A DNA stretch of 64,000 bases from Rhizobiaceae bacterium (GTDB lineage Bacteria > Pseudomonadota > Alphaproteobacteria > Rhizobiales > Rhizobiaceae). The notes under the pieces were generated by a model. The model did no database searches. It worked only from the letters and a program-made list of their open reading frames with translations, and was not told the DNA's origin. The translations under genes were made by a program, and so were the position numbers. Location of the stretch: assembly GCA_019635755.1 (NCBI GenBank), contig JAHBYW010000006.1, positions 192,001 to 256,000 of the forward strand, given 5' to 3'. Shown here piece by piece: positions 34,290-42,344 of this stretch; the stretch's first letter is position 1, and every line of letters begins with the position of its first letter.

Positions 34290-35617
34290 CCGACGCTTGC
34301 GGAAGCGGCGTCGTTGACTCCTGCGGAGAAGCCACCTGCATTGGCGATGATGCCGCAGAGCGCGGCGCCGACGGCGTAGCCGATGCGCTGCATGGTGGGC
34401 ACGGCTGACGCGGCGACGGTACGCTCCGTCTCCGGAGCGGCGCCGACGATGATGCGGGTAACGAACGGCCAGGCGATCCCGAACCCGCCTCCCTGGAGGA
34501 CTGCACAGGCGAGGATCAGCGGGATCGAGCCGGCCGGCACCGCGTAGGCGAAACCCGCGATGCCCGCCGCGACCATGCTCATGCCGCCGATGATGATGAG
34601 GCGCTCGCGCCGGGGCGGCGCGTTGGCGACGGCGATCGACAGGATGGACCAGGCGATCGACTCCGCCGCGATGATGTAGCCGGTGGTGAGCACCGAGATT
34701 CCGTGCAGGTTGGTCAGGATCAGCGGGCCGTAGACGGCGAAGGAACAGGTCGCGACGGAGAAGGCGAGGACGATCGTCATGCCGCTGCCGACCTGCGTGC
34801 GCCAGTCGAACAGCCTGCTGGGAAACAGCCGCGATCGCGGGCGGCGCGCGTCGAGGGCGAAGAAGGCGGCGAGCCCGGCGAGACCGAGCAGCAGCAGCAG
34901 CGTGGAGCGGCCGGCGCGAATCTCGACGCCGGCGACCGCGATCAGCATCACCGAACCGGCGAGCACCATCAGCGGAAGGAACGGAAACGGCGCGGCGCCG
35001 CCCGGCCGTCTTTCGGTTGCGCGCGGACCGCGCAGGAAGACGAGCGTCGCCAGCGCCATCGTAAGCCCGCCGCCGGTGAAGACACCGAAGGCGACGCGCC
35101 ACGAGAACGCCTCGGCAAGCACCGCCCCGATCAGCGGACCGCTGAACGCCGCGACACCCCAGACGGCTGAGATGATGGCGAAGAGTTGCGGCCAGATGCG
35201 GCGGTCGAACAGCCGCTCGACCGCCACGAAGGCCAGGGCCACGAGGCCGCCGCCGCCGAAGCCTTCGAGCAGCCGGCCGGCGAGGAACACCGGCATGGTC
35301 GGTGCGGCCGCGCAGACCAGGGCGCCCGCCGAATAGAGCAGGGCGGCCGAGATCATCGTCGCCCGCAGCGAGACGAAGGAAAGCAGGCGCCCGGCCGCGG
35401 CGCCCGCGCAGATGGAGCCGAGCTCGTAGATCGCCAGCGACCAGCCGACGAGCTGGACGCCGGACAGGTCTCCCACCATCGCCGGCATGACCGTGGCGAC
35501 CATCGTCTCGTTGGTGGCATGGAGAAGGATGCCGAGGCTGATGAAGCAGAAACGCGCCAGGTCGCCGCTCGCCCAAAGCGAGCGCCAGTCGACCCTGGCG
35601 GCGGATGCGGTGTCCAT
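34193..35617 (-). CDS. Major facilitator superfamily transporter (DHA2-like, 14 helices)
   Basis: 474 residues with about 12-14 hydrophobic helices. The early acidic helix NETMVATVMPAMVGDL, the loop AGRLLEGFGGGGLVALAFVAVERLFDRR and motif C-like AVWGVAAFSGPLIGAVLAEAFSW suggest a drug/H+ antiporter of the DHA2 type. Its stop is inside the convergent small gene. The substrate is unknown. Confidence 0.85.
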   Translation of the reverse strand: MDTASAARVDWRSLWASGDLARFCFISLGILLHATNETMVATVMPAMVGDLSGVQLVGWSLAIYELGSICAGAAAGRLLSFVSLRATMISAALLYSAGALVCAAAPTMPVFLAGRLLEGFGGGGLVALAFVAVERLFDRRIWPQLFAIISAVWGVAAFSGPLIGAVLAEAFSWRVAFGVFTGGGLTMALATLVFLRGPRATERRPGGAAPFPFLPLMVLAGSVMLIAVAGVEIRAGRSTLLLLLGLAGLAAFFALDARRPRSRLFPSRLFDWRTQVGSGMTIVLAFSVATCSFAVYGPLILTNLHGISVLTTGYIIAAESIAWSILSIAVANAPPRRERLIIIGGMSMVAAGIAGFAYAVPAGSIPLILACAVLQGGGFGIAWPFVTRIIVGAAPETERTVAASAVPTMQRIGYAVGAALCGIIANAGGFSAGVNDAASASVGYWLFVAFIPLAILGVAAAVRNSAPPTSAPAA

Positions 35618-35712
35618 GCTTGGAAAAGCCCGTTCGGACCTTGCTTAGGCAGCGGCGGTCACGAACGGCAAGCCGGCCAATGGCCTATAATGTCTGCGCC
35701 AATCCCCCGCGG

Positions 35713-36114
35713 TCACCCGCCGTCGCGGAATCCGGCCTCGATGTTGTTGCCGTCGGGATCGATGGCGAAGGCGGCGTAGTAGCCCATCTCTTTTGGACCG
35801 CGCGGGCCGGGCGGCCCATTGTCCACGCCGCCATTGCCGATCGCAGCCATGTGAAAGGCGTCGACCGCGGCCTTGTCCCGCGCCGCAAAGGCCACATGGA
35901 TGGGGCTCGAAGAGGTTTTGTCGTCGGCACGCCAGAAATTGGGGCGATCCGTCCCGATCCACAGGAAGGGAACATGGTCATCCGCGCTCCGGACGACCAG
36001 GAAGGACGTCGGCCCGTTGTCCATCGTTGCAAGGCCGAGCGGCCGCAAAGCCGCGTCGTAGAAGCGCCGCGCCGAAGCGAGGTCGCGGACGCGAAAGCCG
36101 AAATGGTCAAGCAT
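35713..36114 (-). CDS. VOC-family (glyoxalase/dioxygenase-fold) protein
   Basis: 133 residues with two beta-alpha-beta-beta-beta modules: LDHFGFRVRDLASARRFYDAALRPLGL at the start, HVAFAARDKAAVDAFHMAAI in the middle and FAIDPDGNNIEAGF at the end. His3-type and Glu metal ligands (DHFGF, IHVAFAA, NNIEA) are in the usual places. A lactoylglutathione-lyase-like or antibiotic-resistance-like function cannot be told apart. It is a single gene. Confidence 0.85.
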   Translation of the reverse strand: MLDHFGFRVRDLASARRFYDAALRPLGLATMDNGPTSFLVVRSADDHVPFLWIGTDRPNFWRADDKTSSSPIHVAFAARDKAAVDAFHMAAIGNGGVDNGPPGPRGPKEMGYYAAFAIDPDGNNIEAGFRDGG

Positions 36115-36187
36115 GCAACCCTCCTGTCGCAGGCATAACCGGAACGGCGGCGGGTCGTTCCCGTCCGGGGACGGGAATCGCGGGCGC

Positions 36188-37036
36188 TCAGGCCTTCTTG
36201 GTCCGGGCCAGTCCGTCGACGGCCGGCTGGTAGTCCGGCTTAAGCCGGACGGCCGCCTGGTAGGACTTCGCCGCCTTGGCCGTTTCCCCGCGGCGCTCGA
36301 ACACGAGCGCCTGGTTCGCCCAGCCTTCGAAGCTGTTGGGGTCGAGCTTCACGGCCATGTTGAAGTCGGCGAAGGCGTTGTCCTCGTCGTTCATCGCCAG
36401 ATAGGAGATGCCGCGCCCGTTGTAAGGCTCGGCCGCGTCGCCCTGAAGCGAGATGGCGGTCGAGAAGTCCTCGATGGCGAAGGCGTGCTGGCCCTGCGAC
36501 TGATAGATGAGGCCGCGGTTGTGGTAGGCGCGCGCGTCGGTCGTGTCGAGCTGGATGGCGCGCTGGAAGTCGTTGAATGCCTGCTGCGTCTGGCCGGCCA
36601 GGCGATAGACATTGCCGCGGCCGATGTAGGCCGTATCGTAGTTCGGATTGAGCTGGAGGGCGCGGTTGTAGTCGGCGATGGCGGCCGACTGGTTGCCCAT
36701 GAAGCGATGGATCAGCGCGCGGTTGGCATAGGCCTGGTAGAAATTCTGATTGAGCGCCAGCGCCTGGTCGAAATCCTGCAGCGCGTCCCGGTATTTGCCG
36801 GCCCGGCCATAAGCGGAGCCGCGGACATTGTAGGCCTCGGGATCGCGCGGGTTGCGGTCGATCACGGCCGAGAGCGACGAGATGTTCTCCTCCGATCCCT
36901 GACGCACGTCGATCGCCGCGAGTTCGCCGGTGGGGGACGTGGTGTTGCAGCCTGCCATGGGCAGCATGGCAATGAGCGCCAGCGCTGCCATCCACGACCG
37001 CGGCGTCGGCTCGCCGGTGCGGAACAATGAAGTCAA
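36188..37036 (-). CDS. TPR-repeat lipoprotein
   Basis: 282 residues. The signal sequence ends in lipobox LPMAGC (Cys at about 30). It is followed by six to seven tandem tetratricopeptide repeats with the G..Y...G....A..DF..A..L.P ladder (for example AYGRAGKYRDALQDFDQALALN and AYIGRGNVYRLAGQTQQAFNDFQRAI). It is probably an outer- or inner-membrane lipoprotein facing the periplasm and acting as an assembly scaffold. It lies downstream of rpsU on the same strand but beyond a terminator, so it has its own promoter. Confidence 0.88.
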   Translation of the reverse strand: MTSLFRTGEPTPRSWMAALALIAMLPMAGCNTTSPTGELAAIDVRQGSEENISSLSAVIDRNPRDPEAYNVRGSAYGRAGKYRDALQDFDQALALNQNFYQAYANRALIHRFMGNQSAAIADYNRALQLNPNYDTAYIGRGNVYRLAGQTQQAFNDFQRAIQLDTTDARAYHNRGLIYQSQGQHAFAIEDFSTAISLQGDAAEPYNGRGISYLAMNDEDNAFADFNMAVKLDPNSFEGWANQALVFERRGETAKAAKSYQAAVRLKPDYQPAVDGLARTKKA

Positions 37037-37090
37037 AGGGCATCCCCCGTTTCGAGTAAGTCCGGTCGCCGCATGCCCGTGGAGGGGGCC

Positions 37091-37130
37091 AAAGAGAAAG
37101 GGTGGCGGCGATTCTACATCGCGCCACCCT
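37091..37130 (-). terminator. Rho-independent terminator of rpsU
   Basis: On the minus strand an AGGGTGGCG / CGCCACCCT stem closes a short loop that can extend pairing (cgat/atcg). TTTCTCTTT follows. It lies about 40 bases after the rpsU stop codon. Confidence 0.85.
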
Positions 37131-37168
37131 CGACACTAGTCCCGGAAAAGGACGAAAACTTGACGGCC

Positions 37169-37420
37169 TCAGCGGGCCGGACGTGCTGCAGGCGCCGGGC
37201 GGGGCGCACTTCCAGGAATGAGGCCTTCGCGCTGGGCGCGCTTGCGCGCCAGCTTGCGGGCGCGGCGGACGGCTTCCGCCTTCTCGCGGGCGCGCTTCTC
37301 GGACGGCTTCTCATAGTGCCCGCGCATCTTCATTTCGCGGAAGATGCCCTCGCGCTGCATCTTCTTCTTGAGGGCGCGAAGCGCCTGATCAACGTTGTTG
37401 TCGCGGACGAGTACCTGCAC
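37169..37420 (-). CDS. rpsU: 30S ribosomal protein bS21
   Basis: 83 residues. The sequence [20 protein letters not shown], then [23 protein letters not shown], is the rhizobial S21 core, followed by an Arg/Lys helix and a Pro/Ala-rich tail. The start is the GTG at 37420: the family begins exactly at (M/V)QVLVRDNN and AGGAT lies 5 bases upstream, while longer frames upstream are not conserved. It binds the 30S platform near the anti-Shine-Dalgarno end. A terminator follows. Confidence 0.95.
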   Translation of the reverse strand: MQVLVRDNNVDQALRALKKKMQREGIFREMKMRGHYEKPSEKRAREKAEAVRRARKLARKRAQREGLIPGSAPRPAPAARPAR

Positions 37421-37556
37421 GGGCGATCCTGTGTTCAGACCTAGTTCTGCTGGGCGGCCGGCAGCCGGCATGCCCTCGCGGCAGCCTCCACCGCGAATAG
37501 CGGCGCCCATTAGCAGAATCACCCTGCAATGTCCACAGGCCCGCAAGCCAGCGTTT

Positions 37557-37802
37557 TCAGGCTTTTGCGGCGACCAGGGCCTCCAGATCGGCGATCGTGT
37601 CGAGGCGTGCGATATCGAAATCGGCGTCCGCCAGATCGATGCCGAAATCGGTCTCCAGCACCATCAGGACCTCTGTCGCGGCCAGCGAATCGAGCCGGCC
37701 GCTGACGAACAGCGAATCGGTGTCGGCGAGCGGCCCGGCGACACCCTTGGCGTCGAGGAGCCCCTGCATGACCGCACGGATGTCGGGGCGGGTCTGGGAC
37801 AT
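37557..37802 (-). CDS. Carrier protein (ACP/DltC-like) of a dlt-like cassette
   Basis: 81 residues of a four-helix carrier domain. The phosphopantetheine attachment site is Ser39 in [12 protein letters not shown], a DSL motif as in ACP and DltC. It follows the MBOAT-like gene by 2 bases and is the last gene of the three-gene cassette. In dlt systems the ligase charges the carrier and the MBOAT protein transfers the group across or onto the envelope. That role here is inferred from gene content and order. Confidence 0.88.
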   Translation of the reverse strand: MSQTRPDIRAVMQGLLDAKGVAGPLADTDSLFVSGRLDSLAATEVLMVLETDFGIDLADADFDIARLDTIADLEALVAAKA

Positions 37803-37804
37803 GG

Positions 37805-39292
37805 TCACACTCCAAAAAGGCCGAAGAAGAAGGCGATGCGGTCGATCAGCGTGCCGTTCCCGAAGATGTCGTCGAAGATCTTCAGGAAGCAGAAGAACAG
37901 GCAGACGGTCAGCCGGGGGGCAACCTCGTAGCGCCAGAAGCCGTCGGCCGGCGACAGCTTCACGCCGCGCCACTGCGACACGATGAGGCCGGCCGAGAGC
38001 ACCAGCGTGTAGAAGCCGAAGGTGGCGAGTCGCGACCCGATTTCGGACCAGGGCAAGGTCGCGAACATGTGGGTCTCCGCCATCGCGTGGTAGAGGAAGT
38101 TGCCGAACCCGGCCGCCGCGAACGTGGCGAAGGCGACTCTCAGCTTCGGCGCTTTCTTGAACCAGCGCAGGAATGCGGGATAGAAGAAGAAGTCGACCAG
38201 CAATTCCTTGTAATAGAAGAAGTAGCGGTTCCAGAACTCGGCCAGGGTGCGGGACGCGAGCGGGTTCACGGTGTTGCGCGGGATGCGGTAGCCAGCCATG
38301 CGCACCACCGCGACGATCGCATGTCCCCAGGCGGCGATGATCATGAGGTCGAGGAAATAGTTGACCACGAGGCTCGCCCAGCGCGCGCCGAGCGGCATGT
38401 CGCTCCCCTGCACGCCGGCCATGATCGCGTCGTGCAGCGTGGGAAGACCGACTTCGCCGTGGATGAGGTGGTTCAGCCCGTCGTGGCAAAGCGCAAGGAT
38501 CGCCGTCCAGACGGCGAGCTTGAGGGCCTTCAGGCGGGTGACCGCGAGGTCTTCCGCCGTCCTTGCCTCGAACTTGGCGAGGTAGCCCTGGTTCTTGCCG
38601 ATCGGCGTCGCGCTGCCGCCCCAGAACGGGCGCAGGAACGCCGCCCGCATCGCGTTTGGTGTCGGCTCGCCGGACTTCTGGTCCGTCGAGGCATAGGCGA
38701 GCACCCAGAAGCAGGACGCCCACACCGCGATCGCGGCCCATAGCAGCGCATGCGGGATGCTCCCCGCCGGCAGGGCGATGGCGATTGCGAGCGCGGCGAG
38801 GAACAGCAGCAACTGTGCAAGCACCGGCCGCTTGGCGGCGGTCGTGGCGGCAAAGCGGCGCTGGGCCTCCAGGCCGGCGAACGCGGCCATCACAACGGCG
38901 GCGACAGCGCCAAGCTGCAGGGCCGTCGCGCTGCCGAAGCCGCTCTGACCGGCAAGCCAGGGCATGAAGTCGTTGAACTCAGGCGTGCGGAAGGGTCTCA
39001 GCGCGAGGAACGCGAGGCTGGCCAGGACGATGACCGATTTCCGGTGAGCCGGCAGGACGGCGCAGCCGGCAAGCGCGACGGCGATCATGGCGAGGGCCGG
39101 GGCACTGAACTCGCTGCTGGCAACCAGTGCCGCAAAGAAACCGAGATGGATGGCGGCCAGCCCTGCCGGCGTGCCGGCGAAGGTTTGCGCCACGGGGTTT
39201 CGGTCCATCGAGAGCCACGCCGCACGCAGGCCCAGCAGCCGTGCGACGGGGCCGGCGCCGGCCGGCCGCCCGGAAGCCGCGACGACGCTCAA
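37805..39292 (-). CDS. MBOAT/DltB-like multi-pass membrane acyltransferase
   Basis: 495 residues from a TTG start whose codon overlaps the upstream stop (TTGA) and has GGAG 9 bases before it; the alternative ATG at 39208 would give 467. There are about ten to twelve hydrophobic helices. The segment TLAEFWNRYFFYYKELLVDFFFYP parallels the EFWNRW..SLS.W..D..Y motif of DltB/MBOAT proteins, and GFGNFLYHAMAE places a histidine where the catalytic MBOAT His is expected. The similarity is by eye and divergent. It lies between the DltA-like and carrier genes, which supports envelope acyl or aminoacyl transfer. Confidence 0.75.
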   Translation of the reverse strand: MSVVAASGRPAGAGPVARLLGLRAAWLSMDRNPVAQTFAGTPAGLAAIHLGFFAALVASSEFSAPALAMIAVALAGCAVLPAHRKSVIVLASLAFLALRPFRTPEFNDFMPWLAGQSGFGSATALQLGAVAAVVMAAFAGLEAQRRFAATTAAKRPVLAQLLLFLAALAIAIALPAGSIPHALLWAAIAVWASCFWVLAYASTDQKSGEPTPNAMRAAFLRPFWGGSATPIGKNQGYLAKFEARTAEDLAVTRLKALKLAVWTAILALCHDGLNHLIHGEVGLPTLHDAIMAGVQGSDMPLGARWASLVVNYFLDLMIIAAWGHAIVAVVRMAGYRIPRNTVNPLASRTLAEFWNRYFFYYKELLVDFFFYPAFLRWFKKAPKLRVAFATFAAAGFGNFLYHAMAETHMFATLPWSEIGSRLATFGFYTLVLSAGLIVSQWRGVKLSPADGFWRYEVAPRLTVCLFFCFLKIFDDIFGNGTLIDRIAFFFGLFGV

Positions 39293-40845
39293 CCCGCCTG
39301 CTCCAGCTCGGCGAACAGCGCTCGTCGATCGATCTTGCCGTTGACGTTGACCGGCAACCGGTCGCGCAGGCGGATGTCTGCCGGCACCATGTATCGCGGC
39401 AGCGCCTTTAGCATTGCCGCCTCGATCATGTCGATTTCGGCTCGGCCACCGGCGGCGAAGCCGACCAGGCCCTGCGGCGAGCCATCGATCACAGGCCATG
39501 CGACGGCCGCCACCGTGTCGGTGCCCGCAGCGTCGCGCAGATGCGCCTCGATCTCCTCGAGCTCGATGCGGTTGCCTTTGACCTTTACCTGGCTGTCGGT
39601 CCGGCCGAGGTGGTGGAACGTGCCGTCCGCGTCGCGGCGGCCGAGGTCGCCCGTCAGGTACCAGCGCCGGCCTCGGATCGCGCGGAACCGGTCCGCGGTC
39701 TGGTCCGGCGCGGCGAAATAGCCCAGCGCGAGCTGCGGTCCGCAGAGTGCAATCTCGCCCGGCTGGCCGTCCGGCAGCGGATTCTGGTCGCTGTCCAGAA
39801 TGGCGACGTCCATCGTCGGATACGGCGTGCCGATCGCGACGATGCCCCGGCCCTCGGTGACGACTGGCGGATCGGTGAGACGCTGCCTCATGCAGATCAC
39901 TGTCCCCTCGGTTGGCCCGTAGATGTTCTCGACCGTGCCGTTGGGGGTCGCGGCAGCCCAAGCCTGGGCGGCGGCCAGCGGCAGCGGCTCGCCGCAGAAG
40001 ATCGACTGCCGCAGCGACGGGAAGATGCCGGGTTTGAGCGCGCCGCTGGCACGCATCATGCCGATCAGTGTCGGCACGGACATCCAGACCGTGATTTGCC
40101 GGCTGCGGATGAAGCGCGCCGGCGCCAGCATCTCGAGCTGCGACATCAAGTGCAGGGACGCTCCGGCCTGGAAGGCGAGAAACATGTTGTGCACGGTGAG
40201 GTCGAAGGTGACGTCGCACGTCTCGGACAGCCGGTCGTCGGGCGTCAGCGCGGTCCAGCCGCGCGTCTGCGACAGGTAGTGGTCGAGCGAGGCCGCCGAG
40301 ATCATGACGCCCTTCGGCAGGCCGGTCGTGCCCGAAGTGAAGATGATGTAGGCGACGTGATCCGGTCCGACGGGAACGGGTTCGGCGAGCGGCGTCGCGT
40401 CGACCTCCTGGAAGCGGAGGATGCGCCTGCCGGACCGCGCCGCGACGTCCTTCGCTGCATCGGCAACGACCACGAGCGGCGGAGCGGCCGCCATCACCTC
40501 CCGGTTCAGCAGCGCTGCGCCGTTCACGTCGACGACGAGCGCGTCGAGTTCCAGAAGGCCCATCAATGTCGCGAGGCGGGCAGCCGGCCATTTGAGGTTG
40601 AGGGGGACGTAGGTCGCGCCGGCCGCCCCGGCCGCCAGGATGCCCGCATAGGCCTCCATGCTGCGCGAGGCGAGAATGCCGACGCGCTTCGGCCGCCCTT
40701 GGGCCGCAAGCAGGCCAGCGAGCCGGCCGACGATCGTGCGGAGCTCACCGTAGGTCCAGGCGCCTGCGCCGGCTGTCAGCGCGACGTTGCCGGGCTGGCG
40801 TTCCGCGCTTTGCCAGAATCCGTCCGCGATGTTCAATGCGGGCAT
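39289..40845 (-). CDS. DltA-like amino acid-activating AMP-binding enzyme
   Basis: 518 residues, the size of DltA. Adenylation motifs are in order: FTSGTTGLPKGV (169-180), TFDLTV (213-218), SIFCGEPLP (281-289), NIYGPTEGT (307-315), YLTGD (396-400), GRTDSQVKVKGNRIE (414-428) and the catalytic Lys in NVNGKIDRR (K504). The FCGE cysteine (C284) aligns by eye with the DltA cysteine linked to D-alanine selectivity, and FDLTV with DltA FSFDLSV. It would activate an amino acid with ATP and load the nearby carrier protein. D-alanine is the best guess, not demonstrated. It is the first gene of the cassette, after a CtrA-linked promoter. Confidence 0.85.
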   Translation of the reverse strand: MPALNIADGFWQSAERQPGNVALTAGAGAWTYGELRTIVGRLAGLLAAQGRPKRVGILASRSMEAYAGILAAGAAGATYVPLNLKWPAARLATLMGLLELDALVVDVNGAALLNREVMAAAPPLVVVADAAKDVAARSGRRILRFQEVDATPLAEPVPVGPDHVAYIIFTSGTTGLPKGVMISAASLDHYLSQTRGWTALTPDDRLSETCDVTFDLTVHNMFLAFQAGASLHLMSQLEMLAPARFIRSRQITVWMSVPTLIGMMRASGALKPGIFPSLRQSIFCGEPLPLAAAQAWAAATPNGTVENIYGPTEGTVICMRQRLTDPPVVTEGRGIVAIGTPYPTMDVAILDSDQNPLPDGQPGEIALCGPQLALGYFAAPDQTADRFRAIRGRRWYLTGDLGRRDADGTFHHLGRTDSQVKVKGNRIELEEIEAHLRDAAGTDTVAAVAWPVIDGSPQGLVGFAAGGRAEIDMIEAAMLKALPRYMVPADIRLRDRLPVNVNGKIDRRALFAELEQAG

Positions 40846-40938
40846 CGTGCCGTCTTCCCCCGTTTGCGGCGGCAAATGTCCTCGGTCCGGTCGCTTCCGG
40901 GCCGACAGGCTCTCCGTAGAGTAGGTAGATGTATGAAG

Positions 40939-40967
40939 TGTCAATGAATGCGTTAACTTAACCTTAA
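40939..40967 (-). promoter_or_regulatory. Promoter -35 box with upstream consensus CtrA site for the dlt-like cassette
   Basis: Read on the minus strand, TTAA-N7-TTAAC (40967-40952) is an exact CtrA box, followed 7 bases later by a perfect TTGACA -35 element (40944-40939). The expected -10 about 17 bases on is weak (CTCTAC/TACTCT), as in activator-dependent promoters. The start codon lies 94 bases downstream of the -35. Confidence 0.6.
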
Positions 40968-41062
40968 TGACCTCGCCGGCGACGCGGACGCCGCGATGCG
41001 CCTGGCCTGCCCGAAACGCGTCCCGTGACATCATCCGGCTCCCATGCCAGGGGTGTAGGCAA

Positions 41063-41077
41063 ACTGGTCCTACCAGT
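41063..41077. promoter_or_regulatory. GntR/FadR-type operator candidate
   Basis: ACTGGT-CCT-ACCAGT is a perfect inverted repeat containing TGGTCCTACCA, similar to the TGGT-N3-ACCA operators of FadR-subfamily GntR regulators. It ends 18 bases before the exporter start codon, so binding would block transcription. No GntR gene is in the window. Confidence 0.5.
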
Positions 41078-41095
41078 CCCGACGTGAGAATTCCC

Positions 41096-42316
41096 ATGGC
41101 TGTCCAGCAGGCAGAGAGCCCCGTCCAGCCGGCGCGCGCCGACGGCACCGTCGTCGCGATCCTGATCGCCGTCAGCGTCTGCCACATGATCAACGACATC
41201 ATGCAGTCGCTGCTCGCGGCCATCTATCCGCTTCTCAAGGACGGGTTCCAGCTCGACTTCTGGCAGATCGGGCTGCTGACCTTCGCCTTCCAGGTGACGG
41301 CCTCGTTCCTGCAGCCCGTCATCGGCATCTACACTGACAGGCGCCCGCTTCCCTATTCGCTGCCGGTTGGCATGGCGTCGTCGCTGACGGGCCTTTTCGT
41401 GCTGGCCTTCGCTCCGAGCTACACGCTGCTGGTGATCGGCTCGATGCTAATCGGACTGGGATCGGCGATCTTCCATCCCGAGTCGTCGCGTGTCGCGCGT
41501 CTGGCGTCGGGCGGGCGCTACGGCCTGGCGCAATCGGTCTTCCAGATCGGCGGCAATTTCGGCCAGGCGCTCGGCCCGCTGCTGGCCGCGTTCATCGTCG
41601 TGCCCTTCGGCCAATCGAGCGTGTCCTGGTTCACGGTACTGGCGGCCGTCGGCATCGTGCTGCTGATACGTGTGGGGCGGTGGTATGGCGCCCACATCCG
41701 GGAGCGCGCGCAGCGCAAGGCGACCGGACCGGCCGCGCGCGCCCTGCCGACGAGGACGATCGTGCTGGCGCTGACGGTGCTGATGATCCTCACCTTCAGC
41801 AAGAACGTCTATGTGGCGAGCATCCAGAGCTACTACACGTTCTATGTCATCGAGGAATTCGGCGTCACGGTGCAGCAGTCGCAGGTGATGCTGTTCCTGT
41901 TCCTCGCAGCGTCGGCGGCTGGCCTCATCCTCGGGGGGCTCTTCGGCGACCGCTTCGGACCCAAGGTCGTCATCTGGTTCTCGATCCTCGGCGTTTTGCC
42001 GTTCACGCTGGCGCTGCCCTACGCCAACCTCGCCTTCGCCAATGTGCTGGTCATCCTGATCGGGCTGATCATGTCGTCCGCCTTCTCGGCAATCGTCGTC
42101 TTCGCGCAGGAGCTGGTGCCCGGCCGCGTCGGCATGGTCGCCGGCATCTTCTTCGGACTGGCCTTCGGCTTCGGCGGCATCGGCGCGGCCCTGCTGGGCG
42201 TCATCGCCGACCAGCGCGGCATCGAATATGTGTTCTGGCTCTGCTCTTTCCTGCCGGCCTTCGGCCTGCTGACGATCTTCCTGCCAGACACTCGCCCGGA
42301 TCGAACCGCGGGCTGA
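41096..42316 (+). CDS. fsr: MFS exporter, fosmidomycin-resistance (Fsr) type
   Basis: 406 residues with 12 hydrophobic helices. The start at 41096 (MAVQQAESPV) has GAGAA upstream and follows the operator-like repeat. Family marks are VCHMINDIMQSLLAAIYPLLKDGFQLDFWQIGLL, GSAIFHPESSRVARLASGGRYGLAQSVFQIGGNFGQALGP and the late AGIFFGLAFGFGGIGAALLGVIAD, all typical of Fsr-like efflux proteins. Family members export fosmidomycin and similar compounds; the native substrate is unknown. Confidence 0.88.
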   Translation: MAVQQAESPVQPARADGTVVAILIAVSVCHMINDIMQSLLAAIYPLLKDGFQLDFWQIGLLTFAFQVTASFLQPVIGIYTDRRPLPYSLPVGMASSLTGLFVLAFAPSYTLLVIGSMLIGLGSAIFHPESSRVARLASGGRYGLAQSVFQIGGNFGQALGPLLAAFIVVPFGQSSVSWFTVLAAVGIVLLIRVGRWYGAHIRERAQRKATGPAARALPTRTIVLALTVLMILTFSKNVYVASIQSYYTFYVIEEFGVTVQQSQVMLFLFLAASAAGLILGGLFGDRFGPKVVIWFSILGVLPFTLALPYANLAFANVLVILIGLIMSSAFSAIVVFAQELVPGRVGMVAGIFFGLAFGFGGIGAALLGVIADQRGIEYVFWLCSFLPAFGLLTIFLPDTRPDRTAG

Positions 42317-42344
42317 GGCGAACGGCCGGCGTGCCAACGGCGGC

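Noticed and set aside
37169-37546. Longer S21 frame starting upstream of 37420
   Set aside because: The extra N-terminal residues are not part of the S21 family, whose conserved start (QVLVRDNN) coincides with the GTG at 37420.
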